NCBI RefSeq assembly: GCF_900167535.1
Contig: NZ_FUYE01000014.1
Coordinates: 62,001 to 126,000, forward strand
Direction of reading: 5' to 3'
From: Prosthecobacter debontii
GTDB taxonomy: Bacteria; Verrucomicrobiota; Verrucomicrobiia; Verrucomicrobiales; Verrucomicrobiaceae
DNA length: 64,000 bases
The notes below the pieces were generated by a model. It was given only the letters and a program-made list of their open reading frames with translations. It was not told where the DNA came from and ran no database searches. Of this stretch, positions 9,796-18,041 are shown in pieces. Made by a program: the position numbers and the translations under genes. How positions within the stretch are numbered: position 1 is the stretch's first letter; each line of letters starts with the position of its first letter.

Positions 9796-10274
9796 CACTG
9801 CGGCCCACGCAGATATTCGGTCACCCGATTGTTACGGAAGGTCACACTAGCGGCCTTATAAGGAATGTAAGTGACACTGGTGCCGTAACCTCCCCAGTAG
9901 GGATCCCAGGCCCCATAGTAGCCAAAACCACGCCCATAACGGCCGTAGCCTCCCCAGCCTCCACCCCAACCCCAGTTATCGGTGTAAACAGGCTGTGAGC
10001 CGAGATAGGTCCACTTCTCCGTCTTCACCCCTTTTTGGCTGCCAGCGGCCACGTTGTCAGGGCGGCCCCAAGCCAGGAAAACACCTTCCTTCGAGAGCCC
10101 CTCTCGAATGCGACCTTGATTAATCAGCACCTTATCGCTGTCAGAGAGCTTACTGTAGATCTCCGGGTTGCTGGAGATGCGCCGCTCGATCGGAGAGGCG
10201 CAGCTCATAAGGCCAACAGCACCGACGAGGGCAAGCAGCGCACGGCCTAGGTTAAAAAGAGTTTTTGTGTTCAT
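9795..10274 (-). CDS. BamE/SmpA-like small lipoprotein
   Basis: 159 residues. A signal peptide with lipobox (LVGAVGLMSCASP, acylated Cys at 25) indicates a membrane-anchored lipoprotein. The middle segment IREGLSKEGVFLAWGRPDNV has the 'G-x5-V-x4-G-x-P' pattern of BamE/OmlA-type domains. A Gly/Tyr/Trp-rich tail follows (about 100-140), and the protein ends with VTFRNNRVTEYLRG, a beta-strand-like closing segment. BamE itself is an accessory of outer-membrane protein assembly, but this protein is only BamE-like; the aromatic/Gly insert is unusual. It is transcribed alone from ATG 10274. Confidence 0.7.
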   Translation of the reverse strand: MNTKTLFNLGRALLALVGAVGLMSCASPIERRISSNPEIYSKLSDSDKVLINQGRIREGLSKEGVFLAWGRPDNVAAGSQKGVKTEKWTYLGSQPVYTDNWGWGGGWGGYGRYGRGFGYYGAWDPYWGGYGTSVTYIPYKAASVTFRNNRVTEYLRGPQ

Positions 10275-10345
10275 AACAAATCAAGATACGTCACCCGATT
10301 CCAGACTGAGTGCATTTGCGCTTTGTTCAATCAAGCGACGAGCGG

Positions 10346-10831
10346 TCACAATTTCATCGCGAAATGCACCTGTCGGCCGATTTCTTCAAATCCACAGCTC
10401 GGGTAGAGATTCTGACCGATCACGTTGGACGCCATGGTTTCAATCTTCGCCACCTTCAGATTTTGATCCCGAAAGTAATCCAGGGCGTGATGAATGAGAC
10501 GGCGTCCCAAGCCTAACCCGCGGGCAGCCTCCACCACGGCCAAATTGGGGATGCGGCCAATGGAATTGACCTGATCCACACGAGTGGTGATGTAACCGAG
10601 GATCTGCCCGGCACGCTCCGCCACGAAACAGCCCTCCGGGTTCACCTTGCAATCATCGTCGATGTTATCAGCCTTGCGGGCTTTCCAATCCCGCCCATTC
10701 CAGACGCCAAGGCGATCCTCCAGCATCTGATCCAGGGCCACTGCCCCAAAAGAATCCACCGTGATCTGGCGCAGCGTTTCCAGATCCTCGTGACGGTAAT
10801 GACGAATGGCGACAGGTTGCTCGGAGATCAT
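10346..10831 (-). CDS. GNAT-family N-acetyltransferase
   Basis: 161 residues covering a single GNAT domain. The start AIRHYRHEDLETLRQI is typical of beta1-alpha1. GCFVAERAGQILGYITT forms beta3-beta4, and the acetyl-CoA pyrophosphate loop is RGLGLGRRLIHHALDYF (about 100-116). VIGQNLYPSCGFEEIGRQ marks the C-terminal motif. The acceptor substrate is unknown; RimI-like proteins and small-molecule acetylases share these motifs. The start lies 6 bp after the stop of the LysM-peptidase gene upstream, so the two probably form an operon. Confidence 0.88.
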   Translation of the reverse strand: MISEQPVAIRHYRHEDLETLRQITVDSFGAVALDQMLEDRLGVWNGRDWKARKADNIDDDCKVNPEGCFVAERAGQILGYITTRVDQVNSIGRIPNLAVVEAARGLGLGRRLIHHALDYFRDQNLKVAKIETMASNVIGQNLYPSCGFEEIGRQVHFAMKL

Positions 10832-10837
10832 GCGGTT

Positions 10838-11488
10838 TTAAAAAGGCCAGCGATAGGGTGAGTTATGAATCAGTTTATTGCGAGGATACGCGCTGATTCG
10901 CACTTGGTTTGCGGAGTTCCCACTCAGCAGCCAGACATTCGTGGCATCCATCGCATGCAGAAAGCCGATGTGACCGCTGCTGGCCTGATCGGTCGTTAGA
11001 GGTTGGAGGATACACACTGCACCGTAAGTCGCTGCCACAGGCCTGCCCCATCCCCACCAGTCCGACACACGGCCGCTGCGCTGCCCCGGATAACCCGACT
11101 TCCACAGGCACCAGTAGGTGAAGGCCGCGCACCAGGCCGTTTCATCTTTGAGCAAATTGCCACTGATGCCCACGCTACGCAGATACTCCAGAATGCGTGG
11201 ATTATCCTGATCTCCAGGCCACTCCTGCACGCCCTGCTCCATGATGCCAATCTGCATCCATGGCGGCGGTGCATTGAAGCTGACCGGCTGTGCTACAGGA
11301 GCTTCCATCGGCTGTCCGGTGACAACACCGCTAACAGTCAATACCTGCCCAGGAAATAGCACCTTGCAGTTATCTGTGCCGTATTCACACAGACCCGGAT
11401 TCAGCTTCTGAAACTGGGACAGCGTCATCCCAAACTTCCGTGCGATCTTACTCGGGTTATCTCCTGGCTGAACGATATATTGGGCCAT
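10838..11488 (-). CDS. LysM domain plus NlpC/P60-like (TIGR02594-type) peptidase
   Basis: 216 residues from ATG 11488; a TTG at 11524 would add 12 residues (AWTQTSPKPLP). An N-terminal LysM module (YIVQPGDNPSKIARKFGMTL...NPG) binds peptidoglycan or chitin. After a Pro-rich linker comes a papain-like fold with likely nucleophile Cys in DETAWCAAFTYWCLW and His in SSGHIGFLHAM, the pattern of TIGR02594 cell-wall amidase/endopeptidase proteins. There is no signal peptide, which is odd for a murein hydrolase; it may rely on lysis, a nonclassical route or a phage-type release. Likely first gene of an operon with the GNAT gene. Confidence 0.82.
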   Translation of the reverse strand: MAQYIVQPGDNPSKIARKFGMTLSQFQKLNPGLCEYGTDNCKVLFPGQVLTVSGVVTGQPMEAPVAQPVSFNAPPPWMQIGIMEQGVQEWPGDQDNPRILEYLRSVGISGNLLKDETAWCAAFTYWCLWKSGYPGQRSGRVSDWWGWGRPVAATYGAVCILQPLTTDQASSGHIGFLHAMDATNVWLLSGNSANQVRISAYPRNKLIHNSPYRWPF

Positions 11489-11582
11489 AGGCAAAGGTTT
11501 AGGGGAAGTTTGTGTCCATGCCAAGGCGAATGCGCTGATGCAAATGAGCTTACCTCATGCAGATTCTCATTCTTGATCCACC

Positions 11583-12368
11583 ATGAATATCCACGCCGTT
11601 CAGCTTGATCCTGTCTGGGAAAACAAAACCGCGAACTTTGATCGGGTGCGTCGCCTGCTCGAGGCGACTCCCCCTAAACCTGGATCAGTCATCGTTCTCC
11701 CTGAGATGTTTGCCACGGGGTTCAGTTGCCAGCTCGACGTCACTCGCGAAGCGTCGGGCGGAGAAACCGAGCGCTTCCTGCATGAGTTGGCTTGTGACTG
11801 GGACTGCGCTGTCATCGGAGGTTTAGTGACCTCAGCTCCCGATGGACGCGGGTTCAATCAAGCCTTAGCCCTCACCCCCAACGGCCATGAACTGGCGCGC
11901 TATACGAAGATCCATCCCTTCAGCTTAGGCGGTGAAAGCGAAGTCCACACGCCAGGGGAACAGGTCCGTGTTTTCGAATGGCAAGGAATCAAAATCTCTC
12001 CGCTGATCTGCTACGACCTGCGTTTCCCCGAACTCGCCCGCGCGGCCTTAGCCCAAGGAGCCGAGTTCCTCATCTACATCGCCGCCTGGCCTGCGCGGCG
12101 TATTCAGCATTGGCTGACCTTGCTCCAAGCCCGGGCTATCGAAAACCAAGCTTACGTACTGGGCGTGAACCGCTGCGGTCAAGAGCCCCAATCCACCTAC
12201 TGCGGCCGCAGCGCCTTGGTGGACCCCCATGGGGTCATCGTCGCCGATGCCTCGGATGGAGAGAGGATTTTAACGTGCACCATCAGCCCTCAAACCGTCC
12301 GGAATTGGCGGCAGGATTTTCCCGCCGTGAATGATTATTTTGCAGGAAGCGGGAAGTCTATCCCTTAA
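11583..12368 (+). CDS. Carbon-nitrogen hydrolase (omega-amidase/YafV-Nit2-like)
   Basis: 261 residues, full-length nitrilase superfamily alpha-beta-beta-alpha domain. The catalytic triad is readable: Glu in IVLPEMFATGFS (about residue 40), Lys in ARYTKIHPFSLGGE (about 108) and Cys in ISPLICYDLRFPEL (about 142). The motif set resembles omega-amidases (YafV, Nit2), which hydrolyse alpha-ketoglutaramate or alpha-ketosuccinamate. Cytoplasmic. ATG at 11583 begins directly with the first beta strand (MNIHAVQLDPVW). It is followed 29 bp later by a small membrane-protein gene. Confidence 0.92.
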   Translation: MNIHAVQLDPVWENKTANFDRVRRLLEATPPKPGSVIVLPEMFATGFSCQLDVTREASGGETERFLHELACDWDCAVIGGLVTSAPDGRGFNQALALTPNGHELARYTKIHPFSLGGESEVHTPGEQVRVFEWQGIKISPLICYDLRFPELARAALAQGAEFLIYIAAWPARRIQHWLTLLQARAIENQAYVLGVNRCGQEPQSTYCGRSALVDPHGVIVADASDGERILTCTISPQTVRNWRQDFPAVNDYFAGSGKSIP

Positions 12369-12397
12369 TGTTAGGGCATCCGTAAGCCTCAACTGAG

Positions 12398-12640
12398 ATG
12401 CTCCACATGATTCTCGAATATTTGATCCTCATGTTCGCCCTTGGAGGTCTGCTGTCTCTCTTCGCGATGCTGCTTGGAAACATTTGGGGTGCTGGGCGCA
12501 TTTTTAACCTCTTACTTCAGTCAAGAAAGCCCACGGATACTGAACTCAAGAGCGTTCAGCGTTTTCGCACCGTCGCATCCCTATCATTCTTAACTTGCTT
12601 CATTCTCCTGATCATCTGTGCTTCTCTTCGCTCACGTTGA
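12398..12640 (+). CDS. Small two-helix membrane protein
   Basis: 80 residues, unrecognised. There are two hydrophobic helices (about 5-28, ending LLGNIWGAGR, and about 58-76, SFLTCFILLIICA), separated by a polar loop with SRKPTDTELKSVQRFR. An alternative start is the ATG at 12407. It probably follows the amidase gene in one transcript. Its function is not inferable. Confidence 0.65.
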   Translation: MLHMILEYLILMFALGGLLSLFAMLLGNIWGAGRIFNLLLQSRKPTDTELKSVQRFRTVASLSFLTCFILLIICASLRSR

Positions 12641-12651
12641 TTGAAGAGAAG
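12621..12651. terminator. inverted repeat at convergent gene ends
   Basis: CTTCTCTTC (12621-12629) and GAAGAGAAG (12643-12651) form a perfect 9-bp stem overlapping the stop of the small membrane-protein gene. CTCACGT (12631-12637) and ACGTGAG (12668-12674) form a second, alternative stem. It is convergent with the secretin gene. No T-run is present. Confidence 0.35.
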
Positions 12652-12683
12652 ATCAAACAAGCTGTTGACGTGAGTAACGCCGA

Positions 12684-15221
12684 TTAATTCTCTTCCAGTG
12701 CCATGGGAAAGTCATCCTCAGAAGGCTTATCGCGGCCGAAGAGCTTTTTGAACAAAGAACGAATGCGCCCTTCTTTGACGACTGGCAAATAAGCTTTTTT
12801 AGCCTCTTCGGCACTAAGACGTTTCTCGTGATTCATAAAATCCATCGATTGACGCCCGAAGGAGCTATTACCCACGCCAGCCTCGGCATTCGGTGGCAGA
12901 TCATATTTGTCCGCCACGATGCGAGGTTCAATGAAAATGAGCAGCTCACGTCGATCATCCTGAGTGGAAGTGGAACCTGTCAGGTATTTGAGAATCGGAA
13001 TGTCGGACAAAATAGGCACATTCACATGCCCTTTGTTCTTTGACTCTCGTATAAGCCCTCCCAGTAATACAGTAGAACCATTGCGGCACATCACCACCGT
13101 ATTCAGAAGCTGCTTAGTAAGCACCGGATAATCGTTACCAGCAATATTGGCTTCTTCGTCCGGCACGGATTCGCTGTTCTCCTGGGAGATTTGGAGCGTC
13201 AATTCATCCGAAGAATTGATGAGAGGGACAATGTTAAGGGTCAGTCCCACATCTTGATACTGCACATTGGAGAGCAGACCGTTGTTCGATCCACTACCCA
13301 CAAAACCTTGGGTAGAAGTGGCGATCGGGAAAGACTGACCACTACTGATTACCGCAGGGGTGTTGTTCATGGTGAAAACGGAAGGGCGTGAAATCACCTT
13401 AAAATTTCTGTTCGAGTTGGCAGCACTGATCACGACATCAAGTCCGTTACTGAGTCCACCATAGAGAGTAAAGCCTTGCTGAGCTGCTAAGTTGGCAAGT
13501 GAAACAGCTCCGCGCGGATCCAGGGGGGCGACCGAATTGCCAAGTTGGCTGGCGACGCCACTCGACCCGCCATTGCGGAACAGCCACTCCACGCCCAGTG
13601 AATCACTGCGCCCTAACTGGATTTCACCGATGACGGCAGAGATCAAGATCTGCTGAGGACGGCGATCCAATTCATCCAAAATCTCGTTGAGAACACGCAA
13701 ATGCTCTGGCGGCCCAGAGGCGAACAAGGAGTTTGCAGTGGGATCACTGATGAGGAGGGTTTTACCCACCACGATGGATCGCGGGCCATTGTTCACACGC
13801 AAAGGCTGAAGATTTCCACCACCACCGCCTCCGCCAAATCCGCCACCGCCTCCAAAACTGCTACCGGAACCGCCCAAACCACTGCTACCATTGCCAGTGA
13901 GGCTATTGCTACCGAAGCCGCTACTGCTACTGTTATTGTTCCCAAACAAGCCTCCACTGCTGTTCGATGAGGAGGAGTTGTTCCGATTGTTCGAGCTACT
14001 GTTAGGCTGGCCCAGACTATTCACACCGCTGCTGGCAGAGCCTGAATCCTCACCTTCGGTCCGGGAAATCGCATCACTGATGATGCCGAGGGCCGCCTCC
14101 ACGTCCAAGTAATTCAGGGTGCGGGAAACGAAAGTGCGCAGCTCTGAGGCGGAGTCGAGCTCCTCCACCAGAGTGGAGATGTAGTCGGCGGTCTCCGGCA
14201 TCGCCACAACTAACAAACGATTGGTGCGTGGGATCGCGAGAATCTTGGGCTTCACTTCGGCCGAGGTGCCGGCATCTGCGGAAAGATTCGGATTGATCGG
14301 GGCAGTGGCTGCCGGGATGGCACCTGGGGCCTGGCCTGCGGGCGTGATGGTAGGCCGTGGTGAGCTGCCGCTGCCTTCTTTTTCTTCAAGACCGAGGATT
14401 TCATCCAAGGCTTTTTTCACATCTTCCGCATCCGAACGCACCAGCTGGATGCGCTTGGTCACCGTGGCCCCGGGTTTCACGTCCAGACGATCTAGCAACG
14501 AAAGGATGGACCGGATGGTGCCGCTGTTTTCCACGATCACCAATGCCTTGGAATTGGGCACCGGGGTGATGGAACCATAACTGTGGCGAGGAATGACCTG
14601 ATCAATCGCCTTCACCGCATCATCAGGATTCAGATACTTCAAAATCGCCACAAAACTGACCACCTGCTCCGTCTCGGGAAGATCCGAAGCTGACTCATAC
14701 AGAGGGGCTCCTTCCGTCGGTGGCTTTTTGCCCTCGCCGAGGATCTTCACCATCCCCTCCCCTGCGGGCACGAAGGAATAACCGTTCAGCAAGAGACTCT
14801 TCTCAATGAACATGATGGCCCGGTCCTTGGGCAACTCACCCGTGGTTTCGATGGAGACCGTCACCTGCTCAATGGCGGCATCACGGATGATTTTCAGGCC
14901 GGTCAAATCTTCATACACCAGCAGGATTTGAGAGAGCGGGGTGTTTGGAAACTGGAGTTCGACACCACCATCGGGTTTGATCGCATCTTCAGGTCGAATG
15001 GCCGTGCGTTCCTCCCCTGCAGCAGCCTGTCCCTGACCGCTCACCCCTGGTCGAGGCGATGTCGGTGCTCCAGGGCGGGGCCGAGTGAAGGATGGATTAC
15101 CCCCAGGAGGCACGGCATTCGGATTCGCAGGGCGAGTCTGCGGTGGGATCTGGGACCAAGCCGTGGGAATCAGACCAGCCAAGCAGGTGACCAGGAAAAA
15201 GCGGCGGAGAAAAACGATCAT
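12684..15221 (-). CDS. gspD: Type II secretion/type IV pilus secretin (GspD family)
   Basis: 845 residues. The signal peptide (MIVFLRRFFLVTCLAGLIPTAWS) is followed by a Pro-rich stretch (25-80), an N0 domain (VELQFPNTPLSQILLVYEDL, about 87-160), and N1/N2-type ring domains (185-260 and 255-360). The third ring is interrupted by a Ser/Asn/Gly-rich insert (about 390-470) containing poly-Gly. The secretin barrel spans about 510-770: RRPQQILISAVIGEIQL, VISRPSVFTMNN, VVMCRNGSTVLLGGLI, and VPILSDIPILKYL. It forms the outer-membrane export channel. The insert falls where GspD proteins carry a flexible N3 loop, but here it is long. Last gene of the minus-strand export cluster, 21 bp after the PilP-like gene. 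No ATPase, pseudopilin or GspF gene is in the window. Confidence 0.93.
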   Translation of the reverse strand: MIVFLRRFFLVTCLAGLIPTAWSQIPPQTRPANPNAVPPGGNPSFTRPRPGAPTSPRPGVSGQGQAAAGEERTAIRPEDAIKPDGGVELQFPNTPLSQILLVYEDLTGLKIIRDAAIEQVTVSIETTGELPKDRAIMFIEKSLLLNGYSFVPAGEGMVKILGEGKKPPTEGAPLYESASDLPETEQVVSFVAILKYLNPDDAVKAIDQVIPRHSYGSITPVPNSKALVIVENSGTIRSILSLLDRLDVKPGATVTKRIQLVRSDAEDVKKALDEILGLEEKEGSGSSPRPTITPAGQAPGAIPAATAPINPNLSADAGTSAEVKPKILAIPRTNRLLVVAMPETADYISTLVEELDSASELRTFVSRTLNYLDVEAALGIISDAISRTEGEDSGSASSGVNSLGQPNSSSNNRNNSSSSNSSGGLFGNNNSSSSGFGSNSLTGNGSSGLGGSGSSFGGGGGFGGGGGGGNLQPLRVNNGPRSIVVGKTLLISDPTANSLFASGPPEHLRVLNEILDELDRRPQQILISAVIGEIQLGRSDSLGVEWLFRNGGSSGVASQLGNSVAPLDPRGAVSLANLAAQQGFTLYGGLSNGLDVVISAANSNRNFKVISRPSVFTMNNTPAVISSGQSFPIATSTQGFVGSGSNNGLLSNVQYQDVGLTLNIVPLINSSDELTLQISQENSESVPDEEANIAGNDYPVLTKQLLNTVVMCRNGSTVLLGGLIRESKNKGHVNVPILSDIPILKYLTGSTSTQDDRRELLIFIEPRIVADKYDLPPNAEAGVGNSSFGRQSMDFMNHEKRLSAEEAKKAYLPVVKEGRIRSLFKKLFGRDKPSEDDFPMALEEN

Positions 15222-15242
15222 GTCAAAAAAAGCTGGCGGAAC

Positions 15243-15983
15243 TTACTGCTGGGCTGGCGGCGGGGTGACAGGAGCGGGGATCAACTGCCGACGGCGAGAA
15301 ATGGTGGGTGGGGCGGCGGTAGGAGGCTGGCCCACAGGACCTGGTGTGATGTTGGGACGATTCACCGCCGCAGGTGTATTGGCGGCTCCTGGCATACCTG
15401 CATTCGGGACGGCTCCAGGAGGAGTCGCATTGACGGGCTGTCCAGGGCGCCCTGCGGCATTTGGAGTCCCGGGTTGTCCAGTCGGTGCTTTGAAGGTATT
15501 GGCCACCGTCACCGGCTTGGAACTCAGGTTATCGTCATACTTGAGTGTCGCCGTTTCACTGCCCCGGGCGATGTCCACAGAAGCTTCGTTGCGATTGCGG
15601 TTAAAGTTAGCCTTCACGATGCGGAACTCATCCTCGGGCTTCGCATCACTGGTGACACGCTTAAATTCACCCGTCTGTTTGTTTTGCAAACTGACCGTGA
15701 CCTTTCCAGTCGTGCTGCGATACATCCCGGCCAGAGCCCAGTCCGCGCTCCAGTCCACCTTAGGACCGGCAATGACAACGGTCTTGCGGAGAAACGGATT
15801 GCTCTTCCAGGTCGCTTCATAACGGTTATCCCCATAGGCCTGAGGGATGGTCGCTTCTTCACCAGGCACGGTCTCCGTGATCGCCGGTGCTGGAGCCTCA
15901 GGTGCCACATCTTCACCGTCTTGAGCCTGAAGACTCCAAGCCAAGCCGCCAACCAAACCGTATGTTAGAATCAGTCTCTTCAT
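15243..15983 (-). CDS. Periplasmic PilP/GspC-like protein, Pro/Ala-rich tail
   Basis: 246 residues with a signal peptide (MKRLILTYGLVGGLAWSLQAQ). The block YEATWKSNPFLRKTVV (about 54-69) carries the 'NPF' motif typical of PilP/GspC homology regions, which bind the secretin N0 domain. After a folded segment to about residue 160, the tail from about 168 is repetitive and rich in Pro/Ala/Gly/Asn (TGQPGTPNAAGRPGQP). Its place directly before the secretin gene (21 bp) supports a secretin-adaptor role. That role is inferred from context and one motif. Confidence 0.65.
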   Translation of the reverse strand: MKRLILTYGLVGGLAWSLQAQDGEDVAPEAPAPAITETVPGEEATIPQAYGDNRYEATWKSNPFLRKTVVIAGPKVDWSADWALAGMYRSTTGKVTVSLQNKQTGEFKRVTSDAKPEDEFRIVKANFNRNRNEASVDIARGSETATLKYDDNLSSKPVTVANTFKAPTGQPGTPNAAGRPGQPVNATPPGAVPNAGMPGAANTPAAVNRPNITPGPVGQPPTAAPPTISRRRQLIPAPVTPPPAQQ

Positions 15984-16010
15984 GAACGCCGTGATCTTGG
16001 GTTAATTTTA

Positions 16011-16035
16011 GTTAGGCCATGAGGAATGGCCCAAC
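16011..16035. terminator. hairpin between GspM-like and PilP-like genes
   Basis: GTTAGGCCAT (16011-16020) and ATGGCCCAAC (16026-16035) form a 10-bp stem with one mismatch and a 5-nt loop. Read on the minus strand it is followed by an A/T-rich stretch (TAAAATTAA). It lies in the 133-bp gap inside the export cluster, so it may attenuate or separate expression of the PilP-like and secretin genes. Confidence 0.4.
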
Positions 16036-16116
16036 TCACTGCACTACTGACAGTCCATGCCGGAACTCTGTTGAGAAGCGCCGCGTTCTGAGATTGAAAA
16101 AATAAAAGGTGAGCAT

Positions 16117-16641
16117 TCATGACGGTGGCAGGCGGAACCATTTTTGAATGTTCATTTTCACGACCACCTGACTGGTATCCTCTTCGTTAGGCACCATCGT
16201 CAGGATGGGGATACTGATGTAAGCGTCCGGTTTCTGGAGATCGTGCAGCCAGCGGTTCATGGCTTCCCAGTCTCCGCGTGCCTCGATGGTGAAGGAGGAG
16301 GAAATCAAACCGGCACGCTCGGCAGGTTCGATCGGCTGGATCTGCGGCAGCTTGATATCATGAGAGGTGGCGGAAGACTCAATCTGCTCCAGAAAGCTGG
16401 TATCGATCTCACCCCGACGGGTAAACTCAGGCTGCGTCTCCGTGAGCCAAGAGGAACGCTGCTGCCAGAAATCTTTCTGGGCGAGCAAATCATCCGCCTC
16501 CATCCGGCGAGTCTGCACCTCGATGGAACGCGCATCCACACGCTGCTTCCAGGATTTCAATTTGGTGAGGCCGATGAAGGCTCCGCCAAGGACAATCACG
16601 GCCCCCAGGCCCAGTGCGAGACGTTGTTCACTGGCGGTCAT
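16117..16641 (-). CDS. GspM/PilO-like inner-membrane assembly protein
   Basis: 174 residues from ATG 16641, which overlaps the upstream stop as ATGA; this coupling decides the start. One N-terminal membrane helix (LALGLGAVIVLGGAFIGL) is followed by a coiled-coil-prone segment (LKSWKQRVDARSIEVQTRR). A ferredoxin-like C-terminal domain follows (SSSFTIEARGDWEAMNRWLHDL; ISIPILTMVPNE), as in PilO/GspM. Known role of the family: inner-membrane platform of type II secretion or type IV pili. Assignment rests on architecture, size and position next to the GspL-like gene. Confidence 0.75.
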   Translation of the reverse strand: MTASEQRLALGLGAVIVLGGAFIGLTKLKSWKQRVDARSIEVQTRRMEADDLLAQKDFWQQRSSWLTETQPEFTRRGEIDTSFLEQIESSATSHDIKLPQIQPIEPAERAGLISSSFTIEARGDWEAMNRWLHDLQKPDAYISIPILTMVPNEEDTSQVVVKMNIQKWFRLPPS

Positions 16642-17918
16642 AGCTGGGTGATCTCGGTGTTTTCTTCGGCTCCCCCGATGGGGCGGCCTTCTGCACGGAA
16701 GGTGGCACGGCCATCTGGGAGGCTGGTCGGTTGTGGGAACTCCCACGTCCAACGCTTGAAGGCTTCTGCGGAAGTCAGTTTTTCGCGAAAATCAATGCCG
16801 TGTCCCAGGCTGGAAGCCTCCCCATCAATCACGATGCCGTCTTCCCTCACCTCAAAGCGGGTGATGCGGATGTTTTCATTGGGCAAGAGTAAGACCAACT
16901 GATGCAGGCTCTCCACCGGATACAGGTCGGGGGTGATGGCGAACTTCATGTCCTCCCACGCCGACTGCGCGTCACGAATACTCGCCAAGTCTGGTTCGAG
17001 GGCATCCAACTGCACGGCCTCTTGCGCAAGTGAATGCTCGCGAATCGCCACACGAACAGCAAAGGCACTCAAGGCCGCCACCAAAACGAACACGAAGGCT
17101 AGAGCCCCCATCATGACCATCCGACGTTGCTGCCGCTCCTGACGCTGCTGCACCACGGTCGCCGGAATCAAGCGTGACGGATGGTTAGGCACGACAGGCA
17201 TCTGTTCCTGGCGCAGATACACCGGTAGATCCAGGGCCTGGGCAAAGTCTTCGGAGATATGCTCCTGCCGCGCTACTTCCACAGCAGCTTCACCCGAAGC
17301 GTCGTCCGCCTTTAAAGCGCTGCTGACCACAGCCAGCGATTGCACATTCGGAGACAGACCACCTAACTCTAAGGATGCCAAAATGCAGCGAATCTCCGCT
17401 GCGGCATCGGCATCGAGCACACGTGCTGCGAGAGCCTGACAGTGCAAGGGGGCACCCGTATCATGCGGGATGGCCAGAACTAAGGTCTGAGCCTCACGCC
17501 AGATCAAGGCCTCCCCGGGTTCCAGATGCTGAAATGCGACTGAAGGAGCAAACTGAGCGTCCTTACCATCCTCCAAAACATCCCCTGGCAGTGGTGACAC
17601 CTGGATGAAGCTGGCCGCACGTTGATCCCGCTCGTCTTGGCCGAGCCTCCAGATATCAAAATTGTGTGTCTCCCCGATCTCAGCGCTGAACCCGGCAGCC
17701 TCCAATTCAAGCTGGGCCATGCCTTCCTGGCGTGCGGTGTCCACTCCCTGAAAACGCATGGGCACAGAAACCAAATTGCGTGCCGGCAAGGCGATCCATG
17801 TCACTCCACGGCGGGAGTAATGCTCAGGCTCCGGTTGAATCACTTGCCCGCCTTTAAGACGCCATGCACGGAAGCCCTCCTCGCGAGGGATGAGCATGAG
17901 TTCGTCAGGGTTTTTCAT
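16638..17918 (-). CDS. GspL/PilM-PilN-like inner-membrane platform protein
   Basis: 426 residues. The N-terminal cytoplasmic portion (1-265) has the low-conservation actin-like character of GspL (LMLIPREEGFRAWRL; EALIWREAQTLVLAI; VLDADAAAEIRCILASLELGG). One membrane helix (MVMMGALAFVFVLVAALSAFAV, about 270-292) is followed by a periplasmic part with a PilN-like segment (SLHQLVLLLPNENIRITRFEV). The protein thus looks like a natural PilM-PilN fusion, which is what GspL is. Translationally coupled (ATGA) to the GspM-like gene. First gene of the export cluster after the hypothetical gene at 18042-18674. Confidence 0.75.
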   Translation of the reverse strand: MKNPDELMLIPREEGFRAWRLKGGQVIQPEPEHYSRRGVTWIALPARNLVSVPMRFQGVDTARQEGMAQLELEAAGFSAEIGETHNFDIWRLGQDERDQRAASFIQVSPLPGDVLEDGKDAQFAPSVAFQHLEPGEALIWREAQTLVLAIPHDTGAPLHCQALAARVLDADAAAEIRCILASLELGGLSPNVQSLAVVSSALKADDASGEAAVEVARQEHISEDFAQALDLPVYLRQEQMPVVPNHPSRLIPATVVQQRQERQQRRMVMMGALAFVFVLVAALSAFAVRVAIREHSLAQEAVQLDALEPDLASIRDAQSAWEDMKFAITPDLYPVESLHQLVLLLPNENIRITRFEVREDGIVIDGEASSLGHGIDFREKLTSAEAFKRWTWEFPQPTSLPDGRATFRAEGRPIGGAEENTEITQL

Positions 17919-18041
17919 GGGGGACTAAAAAGGGAAGCCGTAAGGATATCAAATAGCGATGCAGAGTGCAAGGCATGAAGGGAGACAGCACTGTCACGAA
18001 GACAGTTCAATCTTTCGCCCCCAAACGGCTTGCGCTTGAAA

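Noticed and set aside
10346-11488. Prophage lysis cassette (LysM-peptidase plus neighbour)
   Set aside because: The neighbour is an acetyltransferase and no holin or phage structural genes are nearby, so a phage origin is not supported despite the missing signal peptide.
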